DNA from: Allium sativum
Taxonomy: Eukaryota > Streptophyta > Magnoliopsida > Asparagales > Amaryllidaceae
Assembly (NCBI GenBank): GCA_030737875.1
Contig: CM060909.1
Location: 32,291,159 to 32,355,158 of the forward strand
Direction: 5' to 3'
DNA length: 64,000 bases
In this document: positions 33,197 to 44,721 of the stretch, piece after piece
Layout of the letters: each line of letters starts with the position of its first letter
Numbering within the stretch: position 1 is the stretch's first letter
Notes under the pieces: model-generated
The model's input: the letters and a program-made list of their open reading frames with translations, nothing else
Databases searched by the model: none
Told to the model about the DNA's origin: nothing
Position numbers and translations under genes: made by a program

Positions 33197-36100
33197 CGTA
33201 ACACCCCACGTCCGTTAGTGTCACTCACAAAGGGAATGCACTAAGTTTTGTGGAGCATTTAAGGTAAAAGATGCAGATAAATTACAAGGCAGAAAAAATT
33301 AAAACAGTGGGAAATAAAACTTTTCTTTATTGATGAAATAGTTTGTACAACAATTGCTTTTAAATACCAGAGTATCATCTGTCTTACAAAATAAAGAAGC
33401 ATAAAAATAACATTTGTATTCCCCAATGTAACATAAGCCATAGCAGCGGAAAAGAGAGTCTGCAACGATATATCCAAGAGTCTTCAAGCTTGGGAGGAGA
33501 ACTGAGCCTAAGTAATAACATTCCCTCCCTACGGACCTGGGGGGGGGAGACGGAAAACAAGAAAGCGAAAGAAAACAGAGTCAAACATTAAGTCTGGTAA
33601 GTTCAGTAGCTTTCAGCATGTGAACAGGAAAAAGCAACACAAAATGAATTAACTGAATATAAGATAATACCATAATGATAGGGCTAACAAGATAACATAA
33701 GATTTATGCAAGATATGCTAAGGCAAGATAAGATATGCTTCCCTATTTTCTCTACTTCGCTATTACCCTGTTATTCTGGATTCTGTGTCCCTGCACCACC
33801 TAACTAGTGTCCCAACTAGAAATCGGTATAAAATGATAACGTGGTCCCAATCCCTTAAGTTGTGGTTGTTTGCAGGTGTACATTTATTATTTATTACCTA
33901 GATCTTATCTAGGGTTTTCTATCGAGTGCTTCCTAGATTCAACTAGGGTTTACGCGACTTATCTAATGCTTCACAGATTCAGGGTTTATGCCACCTAGGT
34001 CCACTAGGGATTATGCTACCTGTCGAACGATGCCCCTAGTCTAGGACACACTACCCAGAGTGGTGTATGTTCCTAGACTTTCCCCACGTATGTGTCGCGA
34101 ATCGTTTTATCGCTGTCTAGATGCACATGTCCTGAAATGTGTGACCCGAGTCCCGTGGCAGGGCTACTCTAGAAACACGGAACTCGGTCGGGAGTTTTTC
34201 AGATATCTACCGGTGCAGATGTTAAGGTCTGTTTTTCTACCAGTGGTTATGGTCCCACGTGACCCCTCCCTCAAATAATGAAAGACAACCCAAGAAAATC
34301 AAGCGCGAGAACTGTACTTTTGCCACCCTATGCCCTACTTTCCTATTGGCCAGCCTCACCCATAACTAGATAGCAAGTATATGGTCTATTGGGAGTTCTC
34401 TGCCTTTCCACATATGTACAACGATTGACTAAAAGATGGTAGGTAGACGTCGAGTTGCTATCACAAGGCAAAAACTAGTCTCGCCGAATCACGCTGATCC
34501 ACCCTAGTCTTTAGTTTGCCATATATTGCAACCAAGGCATACCCTTGGTTCTTCTAACGCAGACCTTAACTTCTATGAGCCCAGGAGGATCATCTGCCAC
34601 CTCACAGAGGGATACCAAGAGTACCCTCATGTCCGCTCGAAGCCTCGGGCTTCGTAATCCAATTCGTTGGAGGCCTCTTTAAGACCAGATGGACGTTCGC
34701 TCCTACTGTGATATACTAAGGATTACTACTTAGTTTTCTAACTAAGGTTTACCACTTAGTTTGTTGAATCATCATTTTCTTAACTAAGGTTTACGACTTA
34801 GTTCATATTAACTAAGGTTTACTACTTAGTTCTTGTTCTTGTCAAGTTGGGTTGGTTAAGTGTCATTAGTCAATTCGAGTCAACTTAACCCTTTCGTTTG
34901 CCATATAAAACTGGTTAAGTGTTATCAGTAGTTCATGTTGACTTAACCCCTACCACTAACCGAGTTATATTGGTTAAGTATTTTCTTATTACTTAACCCT
35001 ACCCATTCATCTTGTATTGGTTAAACGTTCCCTTTAACCTAACCTTGCCCATCTGTTTTAACTGACATGTTATAGCGGTTAAGTGTTCCCTTAGCTAACT
35101 TAACCCTAACATCTGTTTAATTAACATGTTCTAATGGTTAAGTATTGTCCTTTCATGTTTTTAACTTAACCCTGTTCATTTATCTTGCTATGATGACTAA
35201 GTGTTCCAAGTTTACTTAACCCCACCTTCTAGTCTTAGTTAACATGTTAAATTGGCTAAGTGTATTAAACTTACTTAACCCCTACAAGTCTTGTCTTGTT
35301 AACATGTTAAGTGGTTAAGTGTCCAGATTAGCCTAACCCCACTCATCGGATTTAGTTAACATGTTGAGTTGGTTAAGTGTTTTAGTTAACTTAACCCTAC
35401 CATTCTTGTTCTAGCTTTAATTAATAAATTAAAGCTGCGACCACTCACATTAGACAGATATTGTTGCGATTACTGGATGTGCCGGTTAGTTCCGGGCAGG
35501 TTTATATTGCAACTCGGTCTAACCTCGGGTTAGGCATATTCGTGTTTTCTAAGTTCAAAGGGTTTTGATTAATATTCAAATCAGGTTTTGAAAGTAACCA
35601 TCCCGTCCGTCGGATCAGTTAGGGATAGTCAGGGAGAGCAGGAAACTTGTATTTTCCAAACCCAAGCCTAGACACTATCCTCTCTGTCACCCTAGAACTT
35701 TCTGGTGTATGTATTATTAAAAGAGATGTCATTAATAAACCTTTCTTTTGTATATACATAAATTGTTAACAATTTATCCTCAAAGTTTAACCATTTATCC
35801 TCAAAGTCCATTTTCCCTTTTTAAATAAATTTGGCCTATACCATATTCATTTGCCATGCCCACTAATGGACTTGTATTCTAGGCCCAAATCTTGACTTGC
35901 CTATCTTACAGTTTATAGCAATTTAGATCCAACATCCTCATTTACAGTTCATGCCAAAACTAGATTTTATATTCTAGTTCACCGTTTATGCCCAAAACTT
36001 AATTTGCATACCAACTACCTACTTTGTGGCCCATTTAACCATTTACCATATACGCCCAATGTATGTAAATTATTCACAATTATACTAATATACTTACCAT

Positions 36101-37528
36101 GCTTAATTTAGCCACCAATTTCTGATTTAATATTCTAATTTCAGTTCATGCCAAAACTAGACTTGTTATTCTAATTTTCATCTTAATAGTCATGCAATAA
36201 TGCATGTTCCCAAATTATGCCAATTTCCAAGTTTAGTCAATTTCATGTTTTTCCCAAAACGTATTCCCATCGTTCGTGATTTGACCTAGATTATAAATAA
36301 ATCTAGATTCGTGGATAAAAGGAAATGAACCAAAATGCCATGAAAGAATAGACATAATAACTGGCATAAGATGATAATTCATAGGCATATAGATCTGGTA
36401 ATATTACGACATGAAAAGGGTTGAATAGTATAGGTTCAAGAACATGGGTAGACCTAAGTTAATAGGTAAATTCCCAAGATCAAGATCCAAGGATAACTAA
36501 GAATAAACTGAAATAGAAAGTCAAGCCTAGATCCAATATAATGCCAGTTTGGGGTACAACATGGTTTTGTAACTACAGTGTCGTGGGCATAATGATCTTA
36601 AATCCATAGTCATAGGCAATAAATCCTCACAGTTAATGAATCACAGTCATAGGCGATGTTCATAGTCAAAGGAAAATAATTCTCACAGTAATGAGTCACA
36701 GTCTTATTGGTCATCGAATCATAACAGTTCTTAATTAGGTCCAAAGACATAAGCACTGATTCGAATAGAAAGATTAGGCATATTCTTTTATTCCTTTAAT
36801 TTCATGTCCCGAATAGAGAAAACGTTCAAATCTAAAAAGTAACCGACTTACAGAGATTATATTAGATTCGAAGAAAAACAGTCGTCGAAGTGCTTGAATC
36901 TTCACTTGAATCCTAACTTGTTTTGAATCTCCTCTTGAAAGTCTTGAGCAGCATTTCCTCGTCTTGATTTATTTTATATATTATTTTATTTATTATTTAA
37001 TTTAGTGGAGGAGAAGAAGCCATGTCCACCAAGAATCTTTGCAGCATAAGGTTAGAGAAGAATTATGAATAGTGAAGGAGACTAGGGGCTGTTTATATAG
37101 GATTAGGCGGAAGAATCTAGGCAGAAAATGAGACCAGGTACATCAGAATGCACCTAGGCCCAAAAGTGGGTTTTGCACCCAGGTCGACTGCCCAGTCAAC
37201 CTGGTCAGGGGGGTCGACTACCCAGTCGACTCCCCAGTCGACCTGGGTCCTGGGCGAGAATTTTCCCGCCCAGCCCGCTTCTGGGTTTGAATTCGAATTT
37301 CGAATTCGAATTCGAATTTCGAGCTGTTTTCGATTCTGAAAATTCCTGAAACTTCGGAGGGTCATATCTCCCTCATACGGACTCCGATTCTCGCAAACTC
37401 GGACTCGTTTCCAAGCAGAATTTCGAGACGAACGCAATGACTTAACCCATTTCCCTTTATTTTGATTTTAAAATTTAATTTTGCCTTGATTTGTGAATCT
37501 TAGTGTTACAAAATTACGGGGTGTTACA
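33197..37528 (-). mobile_element. 5' LTR of element A'
   Basis: The plus strand starts cgtaacaccccacgtccg (first T mutated) and ends ttacggggtgttaca. It is near-identical to 27127-31454 throughout. It differs in small indels, in one gtcgac mutated to gtcaac (37194-37199), and in an expansion of gaattcgaattt words at about 37290-37325. Confidence 0.93.
37092..37101 (-). promoter_or_regulatory. TATA box of A' (5' LTR copy)
   Basis: The minus-strand cctatataaac sits in the active-position LTR. Upstream on that strand are gtcgac sites (about 37184-37245) and tttcccgcc (37262-37270). Confidence 0.65.
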
Positions 37529-37533
37529 TATAT

Positions 37534-37700
37534 ATTGCTTCCAGCCCCCAGACCGACTGCCACGTCAGCCTTAGGGGTGTCGAACCCCCCTTATGGGGTC
37601 GACCCATGGGTCGACTCCCCTGGGCGGGAATTTTCCCGCTCACCCAGATTTTCATGGTTTGAATGATTTTGAAATTTCTGAACCTGATTTTGAATTCTGG

Positions 37701-37754
<54 letters not shown>

Positions 37755-37949
37755 TCTTGCGCGTATAAAAACTTCAAACCTTCATAACTTCTTCATACGG
37801 TGTCTGTTTTACGCAAATCAAATGTCTATCTTGACCAGAATTTCGAGATGGACGCAATGGCGTAGTCCTTTTCCCTTAATTATGAATATTAAATTAATTA
37901 TTATTTAATTTATCCTCTCTTAGTATTATTAAAATTACGAGGTGTTACA
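37534..37949 (-). mobile_element. 5' LTR of element A, piece 3 (LTR start)
   Basis: It continues piece 2 after the A' insertion and ends aaattacgaggtgttaca at 37949, the start of the LTR on the minus strand. It contains gcgggaattttcccgc (37624-37639), two gtcgac sites and a dinucleotide ta run (37707-37750). It matches 16505-16940. Confidence 0.88.
37707..37750. repeat. TA dinucleotide run
   Basis: About 20 ta units sit where the 3' LTR copy has a short acatacatacatatatataa stretch (16719-16741), so the run expanded after insertion. Confidence 0.9.
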
Positions 37950-40165
37950 ACCATAATTTGATTAGGGGGTGTTGTATGCGGTTGGCCGGTATGAGTTACG
38001 GCTAGCCAAAAAGATTAAATTAGTAGAATTCTACCTTGGGCATTATGCCACGTGCTTTGTCATATTTTTCTCTATAAGATCCTATTATGATTTTCTTTAT
38101 TGTGCATATAGGATCAATAACTATCAATTTATGGTTGTATTATGGTAACACATAGACTAACGTACATACAAAACAGTGTTACGGCTAATTTTTTGAATGT
38201 TGCACCTCTGTTTTTTCCAATCTAAATTCATGCATCCTATAAGCAAACTAGCCATCTAAAAGTAAAAGATGGAGCCTACATCATCGTAACCAGTGTTGAC
38301 ATAGCAATCGACATCACAGTTGGTATTATTTTGCTATTTTTGTTCTGAATTTTCATTTCATTTGTCATTTTGAAGTTGAAAAGCTATGATCCTCTTTTCC
38401 TTTTTGCACTTAAATGCGGCTTCGCAGCTTGAAATTTTGCATAATATATGTTGTACATTTATCATATTGTCATATAAATCATTATATATATGTTTTAATT
38501 CGTTCAACTGTACAAAATTGCTTGTAATTGGTTTGTTTATTGTGTTGTTCCATTGGAAGAAATTTATTTTGGATATAAATCATATGGTGGTAACCAATTT
38601 GTTGTAGGTATATAACATTCTGTTCTGTATTGCCATATAAATGCATTTTATTCAGTTCAGTTCATTAATTCCTATATATGCATGTAAAATAATTTCATAT
38701 TATTACATGCAAATCACAGGCCTCAAGTTAGTGTAGCTATAATCTAGGCCCGGTATTTAATTTGTACAAGTCTTCTATATAATGGTTAGGGACTCGAAAC
38801 AAAAGGTAAGGTCCCTTGTTGCTTCCAGCATGCTTCAATTCCTAAACTAAAACATAGTTACAAATACAATAGAATTGACCTTTAGATTAAATCATGTATT
38901 TTGTGCAGTGGATAGGTTCAATATGTTAGTATGCAATGCATGAACAACAGGTAATACGCAAGTATGAGTATGCATAAGACATTTTATGTGTGTTTCAATG
39001 GATATAAAATAATTTACGCATGAGCATCTATTCACACATATCATATGATCCTCTACTTCGTAGTTTTATATGGCTGATGAAAGCAGCTTAGAAATGCGGT
39101 CACTATTAAGTTAATATACTTATGGTTATTTTGTTTCCAAGTATTTGTTAGTTTTAATGATATGTATCCACATTATTAATTTAAAAATATAGCAATCAAT
39201 GAGGTAGTGGAGGAAACCAACGTTCATTTATAACACTACAAAGAATATAAATTTTCCTGTAAAGGAAATTCAAAACTACCCTTACTACTGTTAATATGGG
39301 CAAAAAACATTATTAATATGCCTTCAAAACAATGAGGGGCAAAATAAGAACAGTCTCAGAAAGCATTGGGCGTTGATTATTTAAATTTGCCTCTAACATA
39401 TAAATCTATGCTGAGGAAGACGCCTCAGTGGAAGCGAAAGAAACTACCACAAAAAGATGCAACAGAAACTGACAAAAATGCCTTCAATGCTCTTAACTAT
39501 TGAATATATTAAAGACCAAAAGAAATGCATGACTGGGCACTACATCATGTAATTTAAAAAATCCTATACGTTGTACAATTTACATTATATAAAATCCACA
39601 ACTGCGAGCACTTGCAATCACCGTATTCAACGTATACAATAGATATAATGATAACATCGCATTATTTGGAGGCTTTTCTCTATAAATTTCCAATAAACAA
39701 CAACTATAAAGCCAAATTCAAAACTTACGCAAACTAAAAAAGTGGTTCTTACATGGAATTGAAAGAAATATTGTTAGTATAGTAATGCAACATCTTGCAA
39801 AAAAAACATTAAAACAAATGTTTGTACCAGTACCACCTAAGATATTTAAGCAGTACACTTCTACCATTCACAAACAACAAACGGGAACCTAATATAACAT
39901 AGGAAACCAAATTTGAAAAGAAAACATGCAACAAATAGCACTCTATAGACCAATTACTTATCTGAAGTGGAGCCACGAGCCATGAACTACAAAATGTCCA
40001 TATCATTAAGAGTCGATGTGAAATCTCTTGTAGGATGAGGACTTGAGCATATAATGATGGATGCAGATAATAGGAAGGCTCAAACTGCGGATAAGATAGC
40101 TTTTGTTGGAATAATAGTAGTTGTTGACAGGGTGGCTGTGATTGATTTTGGGTTGGTGGCTTGGA
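37950..40165. other. AT-rich sequence, no gene recognised
   Basis: No frame with recognisable protein content was found. A cactacaaagaa string at 39234-39245 resembles a CACTA transposon end, but no matching inverted end was located in the window. The remainder is ordinary AT-rich intergenic DNA as far as can be seen. Confidence 0.4.
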
Positions 40166-40575
40166 TTAAAAGACTCTTCTTGTTCTAGATGATGGTAGAG
40201 ATTGAGGAATTAATAACAAATTTTGAGAAGATTGAATCATATGTCGCAGCTCTTCTATCTCCTTTCCTTGTTCCTCGTTAATGCTTTGTTGTTGTTCATA
40301 CATCTCTCTTAGACTCAAACATTCAGATTCTAATAAAGCATAATCTTGATTTCTACATGATCTACGAACCATTGATGTCAGCCGAGTTTTTTGAACTCAG
40401 CGAACCATGTCTGGTGTTACCATTCTCCATAACCACAAACTCTACCACCAGTTTCCATTCCCCTTGCCGCTACAATGCTTGTAGTCTTACTTTGGGTGTT
40501 GCATCGCCACTACTATCAAATGATTCATCCAGCTTTTGTGTTACAAGTGCCTACAAAATTTTGCATTAGCATAAA
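40166..40575 (-). pseudogene. CACTA (En/Spm)-like plant transposase remnant
   Basis: Read right to left. Tttgtag at about 40553-40559 could be a splice acceptor, followed by ALVTQKLDESFDSSGDATPK. Then, in another frame, GGRVCGYGEW, which recalls the GRVRGYG segment of the plant Ptta/En/Spm transposase domain. A coiled-coil-like tail follows (40372-40166: ECLSLREMYEQQQSINEEQG then KEIEELRHMIQSS), as those proteins have. Several stops interrupt it. Left and right limits are unclear, and the upstream exon side is cut off by element B at 40911. The identification rests on short motifs. Confidence 0.4.
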
Positions 40576-43163
40576 GGTTAAATATTATCTTTTTCATGAT
40601 GTATAATAATAAAAAAAAAGACAATCTATAGTTTGACGGTATATGAATATGTTCATTATTAATGACTAGTAATGTCATAACTCTCTTCTATTCTTTTCTC
40701 TTCACATATATTTGATACAAAAATTTAACAAAAATAACTTCCATTAAATCGCAATAACATGGTGCTGTAGTGGGATCACAGCAGGGTGATACTTGTGAAA
40801 TACAATACATCTTAACAAATCATGAATGTAACTCCCAGATAAATGGTTTTGAAACTCTTGGAAAAAATGGTTGTGAAATTTCATTGCTTACCCTTTGTTG
40901 AACATCATGGTGTAACGACCCAGAAAATCTGAACCAATTTAAAATTTTTAAATGGGCTAAAATAATGGATTTTAAATATTTAAAATAAATATTTTAAATA
41001 ATGGCGATGAAAACTAAGTTTGAATCGACAATTGAAAACGAATATAATTAATAATAATTATAAACAAGGCCTAAAGCGAAGTGGCGGTTTCAAAATTTGA
41101 ATTCAAACTTTGTCAGACTATACCGGGTGCAAAACAATCCGGATTTTAGTGAGACCAAAAACATTAGTATCTAATTGATGATATCTTTCTAACGAATCTG
41201 ACCAATCGAAATTTGATAGCGGGAATCAAAAGATATGTCCAGTTGAAAATTCTGAATAGTCGCTATGGAATTCAGGCCCTTAAAAATGGACATTTTGCAA
41301 ACGACCTCGGATTTCGATGAAACCACTTTTGTTAGATCCGCAGTGTCAAGTTATTGCTAGGTTTCAAATTTCATAATTTTTCGAATCAATATGTGAGCGT
41401 GGCAAAAGGAAACGCGTTTGACCGGTTTCAGTTGATTTTAATCGACTGGAAATTGGCCATTTTTCAAACGGTCTCAGAATTCGACAAAACTAGGTTTGTT
41501 AGGACCGTATCGTCAATACGAAGCTAGAAAATATTTTTCTGGAATTTTTCTAGTTAGTATGTGCCCCCGGTAATTTGAAATGTACGTTTAAAATTCAATA
41601 TAGTGATTTAAATGAAAATTCAAAAGGAAACTGATTGTAACAATCGAATCAGCTTGCGATACATATCCCATTGTGTTCGGAATGGGGGTGAAACGCTATG
41701 GGCGACAGGCGGTGGGCCTCGTTTCGAGGTCGAGTGTAAAAGTCAACCTATTTGCAAAATTAAATAGTTAAATAAAAAAAATATGTTTTTTAATTCCCTC
41801 CCTCCCTTTTATTCTTCTGCTTGCCCCCCCCCCCCCCCCCCGCGTTTCAGTTATCAGAAAACAAAAGGAAAAAAAACCTAAATCGATTCGAAGTCGCCGC
41901 CTGAACCCCGAGCCGCCGCCCTTACCCTCGAAGCCGCCTCCTCCTCCCAGCGCACTCACCCCGAAGACCCAAGCCGCCACCAGACCCCAAGCATCGCGAC
42001 GCCTCCAGACCGAAGCCGCCACCTCGAAGCCTTGCCACCTTGCCGCCGTCGATCTGCGAGAAACCCCCCCCCCCCTCAGTACGTTTTCTTTCATTTTATT
42101 TATTTAGTTTATTTTTGTTTTAAATTCTGATTTTAAAACATTTAAGAACTGATTTTGAAAATGATTTTTAAACTGTTTTTTTTTTAAAAGTATAAAGCCT
42201 GAATTTTAAAAGGAAATGAAGCCTGATTTTTTTTAAAGTATAAAAACCGAATTGATTTTGTTTTAAAGAAAATTAAAACTGATTTTTGTTTTTAAAATAA
42301 AGTAAAACTGATTTGTTTTAAAGAAAAGTTAAAACTGCAATTTTTAAAAAAGGTAAAAACTGAAATTTTTCTAAAGTAAAAAACTGCATTTTTTTTTTTT
42401 GAACTTTAAAATAGGAAAAAGGTTTAATCTTTTAGTAGAAAAAGATTTGAAAGCAAAAGTAAAAATCATATTTTTATATGTTGAAAGCAAAAGTAAAAAA
42501 TCATATTTTTGTATGTTGAAAGCAAAAGTAAAAATCATATTTTTATATATTGAATAGCGAAGTCAAAATTCGATTTTTATATATTGAATAGCATAGTAAA
42601 AATTCTATTTTTACATATGCAGAGAATACGGGTGAAAGCGACAAATAGGCGAAGCTTTCTATTAAGAAGAGTCTTGAAGTTGGATAGCTATTGGTGAGAT
42701 TTCTGATTTAAAAATATTATATATGGGTTGAAAATGAAAGTGAATTGCTATATATAATATCTATATATATATATATATACGCCCCTCGTCCACAAACCAT
42801 GGACGATATTTATTGGTTGAAATTGTTGTGAAAATTTGATTGATAGCGCATGGTTGTGTGGGATTGTTTGTGATTGATATTGGTTGAAAGTGGTTGAAAA
42901 ATACCCATTGGTGGTTGTGAAATATTTGGTTGAAACCACTTAGGATTAGTTTGTGGAAATAAAATAAATATATACATGCCGCCTGCGTGCGAACTAGATG
43001 CATGAACCCCATTGTCAAAAACCGCGAGGTTTTAAGGTAGAGCGAGGAGCCGTACTAGGGACGGTGCCAGTGTAACTACCCTGCCGTTATGCTGCCGAAA
43101 TTTTGAATAATATTTGTGTGTTTGAATTATTTTTATATGCTTAAACTATATTTATTCATTGTA

Positions 43164-43680
43164 TTGAAAACATTCATGTGTTGAATTGATATTCATTCGT
43201 TGTTTAGAAATTCATGTGTTGAATGGTATTCATATTTTGAAATAAATTGTTCGATAATAAAAAAAATCACATTTTTATCTATATAGAAAAACTATTGAAA
43301 ACATTCATGTGTTGAATTGATATTCATTCGTTGTTTAGAAATTCATGTGTTGAATGGTATTCATATTTTGAAATAAATTGTTCGATAATAAAAATCACAT
43401 TTTTATCTATATATAAAAACTATTGAAAACATTCATGTGTTGAATTGATATTCATTCGTTGTTTAGAAATTCATGTGTTGAATGGTATTCATATTTTGAA
43501 ATAAATTGTTCGATAATAAAAATCACATTTTTATCTATATATAAAAACTATTGAAAACATTCATGTGTTGAATTGATATTCATTCGTTGTTTAGAAATTC
43601 ATGTGTTGAATGGTATTCATATTTTGAAATAAATTGTTTGATAATAAAAATCACCTTTTATCGACTATATGAACTATATA
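43164..43680 (+). repeat. Four tandem copies of a roughly 129-bp unit in the B LTR
   Basis: Ttgaaaacattcatgtgttg starts at 43164, 43294, 43423 and 43551. Each unit also holds an internal pair of ttcatgtgttgaat words. The last copy degenerates (caccttttatcgac). The same four copies with the same spacing occur in the 3' LTR from 53497, so the array predates this insertion. Confidence 0.93.
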
Positions 43681-44284
43681 GAAAAATAGTGTTTTGAAAT
43701 GAATTGTTTTACAAAAAAAAAAAAAATCACATTTTTATTGTATGCATAAATCGTTGAAATGTGAAGTGTTAAAAATAGCCACTTGTTCAAAATAAACATA
43801 TATGAGTTGAAATATTCATTAATTAACTAATGAAATGATTTGCACCTATTTATGTAGCATTAGAATGAATGGTGTTTTTAAACCAAATAGAAATCAAATA
43901 TGAAGTTGAATAGAAAATGAAAAATGATATGAACTGTATATATATGTACATGCATATTCATTGAACAGGTTATAGCAAAGGGGCTAGAGAAGAGGAATAA
44001 AATTTTGTGCCCGACAAATAGGTACACATTTACTGATTTGTTTGGGTGATGATTTTGAGCCTGTTGGCTAGCCGCTTGGCTTCTTCTTTTTCTTTTTGAG
44101 ATTAGAAGGACCGGGAACGCTATTTGCGATTTCCCGATGCTCCCGGTGCAGGGGAGGTTATGGCGAAATTTTTCCAAAATTTAAGGAGTTAGAAAATTTT
44201 TTGAAGTAAAAACGATATTGAAATCGTTGAATGAACTATATTTATATAAATATATAAATATAAATAAAATTAAAACGAAACGAA

Positions 44285-44721
44285 GCCGTGCAGTTCGTAT
44301 TTTGAAACCGTGATTTCAAACGACTAGTACGGGAAATCCGACCATTGGATTTTCCAGAAACCTCAACCGTCGGGTTCGCCTTGGAAATATCTTCCCAACG
44401 GCACCAACTTTGTAGAAATCCAACGGTTGGATTGTCTGGAATGTTTAATTCAAATATGAAGAAAAACAGCGCCAGAAACGATTATATTTATTTATATATA
44501 TAAATATAATTATATTTAATCGAATAACGACGCTGCAGTTCGTATTTTGAAATCGAAATTTCAAACGATTGTACCGGGAGATCCGACCGTCGGATTTTCC
44601 CGAAACTGGAACCGTTGGATTCGTTTTGAAAAGACCTTTGTAATGATGTAAATTTTGTGAAGATCCAACGGTTAGATTTTCAGATATGTGTAAATCAAAT
44701 CTGAAGAAAAACAGCGCCACG
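44285..44721 (+). repeat. Duplicated module of about 190 bp in the B LTR
   Basis: Cagttcgtattttgaaa ... aagaaaaacagcgcca occurs at about 44291-44477 and 44532-44718, diverged from each other. Each copy contains self-complementary words such as atccgaccgtcggat and atccaacggttggat. The pair is repeated in the 3' LTR (about 54623-55055). Confidence 0.8.

Larger units (their letters stand above)
27127..37528 (-). mobile_element. Element A': non-autonomous gypsy element with 4.3-kb LTRs, nested in element A
   Basis: Two LTRs of about 4.33 kb (27127-31454 and 33197-37528) flank only 1.74 kb of interior. Tatat duplicates flank the whole (27122-27126 and 37529-37533). Primer site (33183-33194) and polypurine tract (31455-31470) place the 5' LTR on the right, so the element reads on the minus strand. 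The interior keeps diverged gag and protease traces but no RT, RNase H or integrase. The LTRs are very similar but visibly more diverged from each other than those of element B, so A' is the older of the two. It must have used proteins supplied in trans, or lost its pol after insertion. Confidence 0.93.
16082..37949 (-). mobile_element. Element A: decayed Ty3/gypsy element, minus strand, with two nested insertions
   Basis: Order on the minus strand: 5' LTR in three pieces (37949-37534, 27126-24978, 21881-21612), primer site (21609-21598), gag-pol pseudogene (21432-17218), polypurine tract (16955-16941), truncated 3' LTR (16940-16082). The pieces of the 5' LTR rejoin in order when compared with the 3' LTR. 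For example, the block after 26717 matches 16084 onward, and the block after 37534 matches 16505 onward. Reassembled 5' LTR length is about 2.8 kb. The left part of the 3' LTR is missing and element C's RT abuts it, so no target duplication remains. Confidence 0.85.

Noticed and set aside
39234..39245. CACTA transposon left end (cactacaaagaa)
   Set aside because: Only one end was seen, with no subterminal repeats and no matching inverted end; kept as a note rather than a feature.
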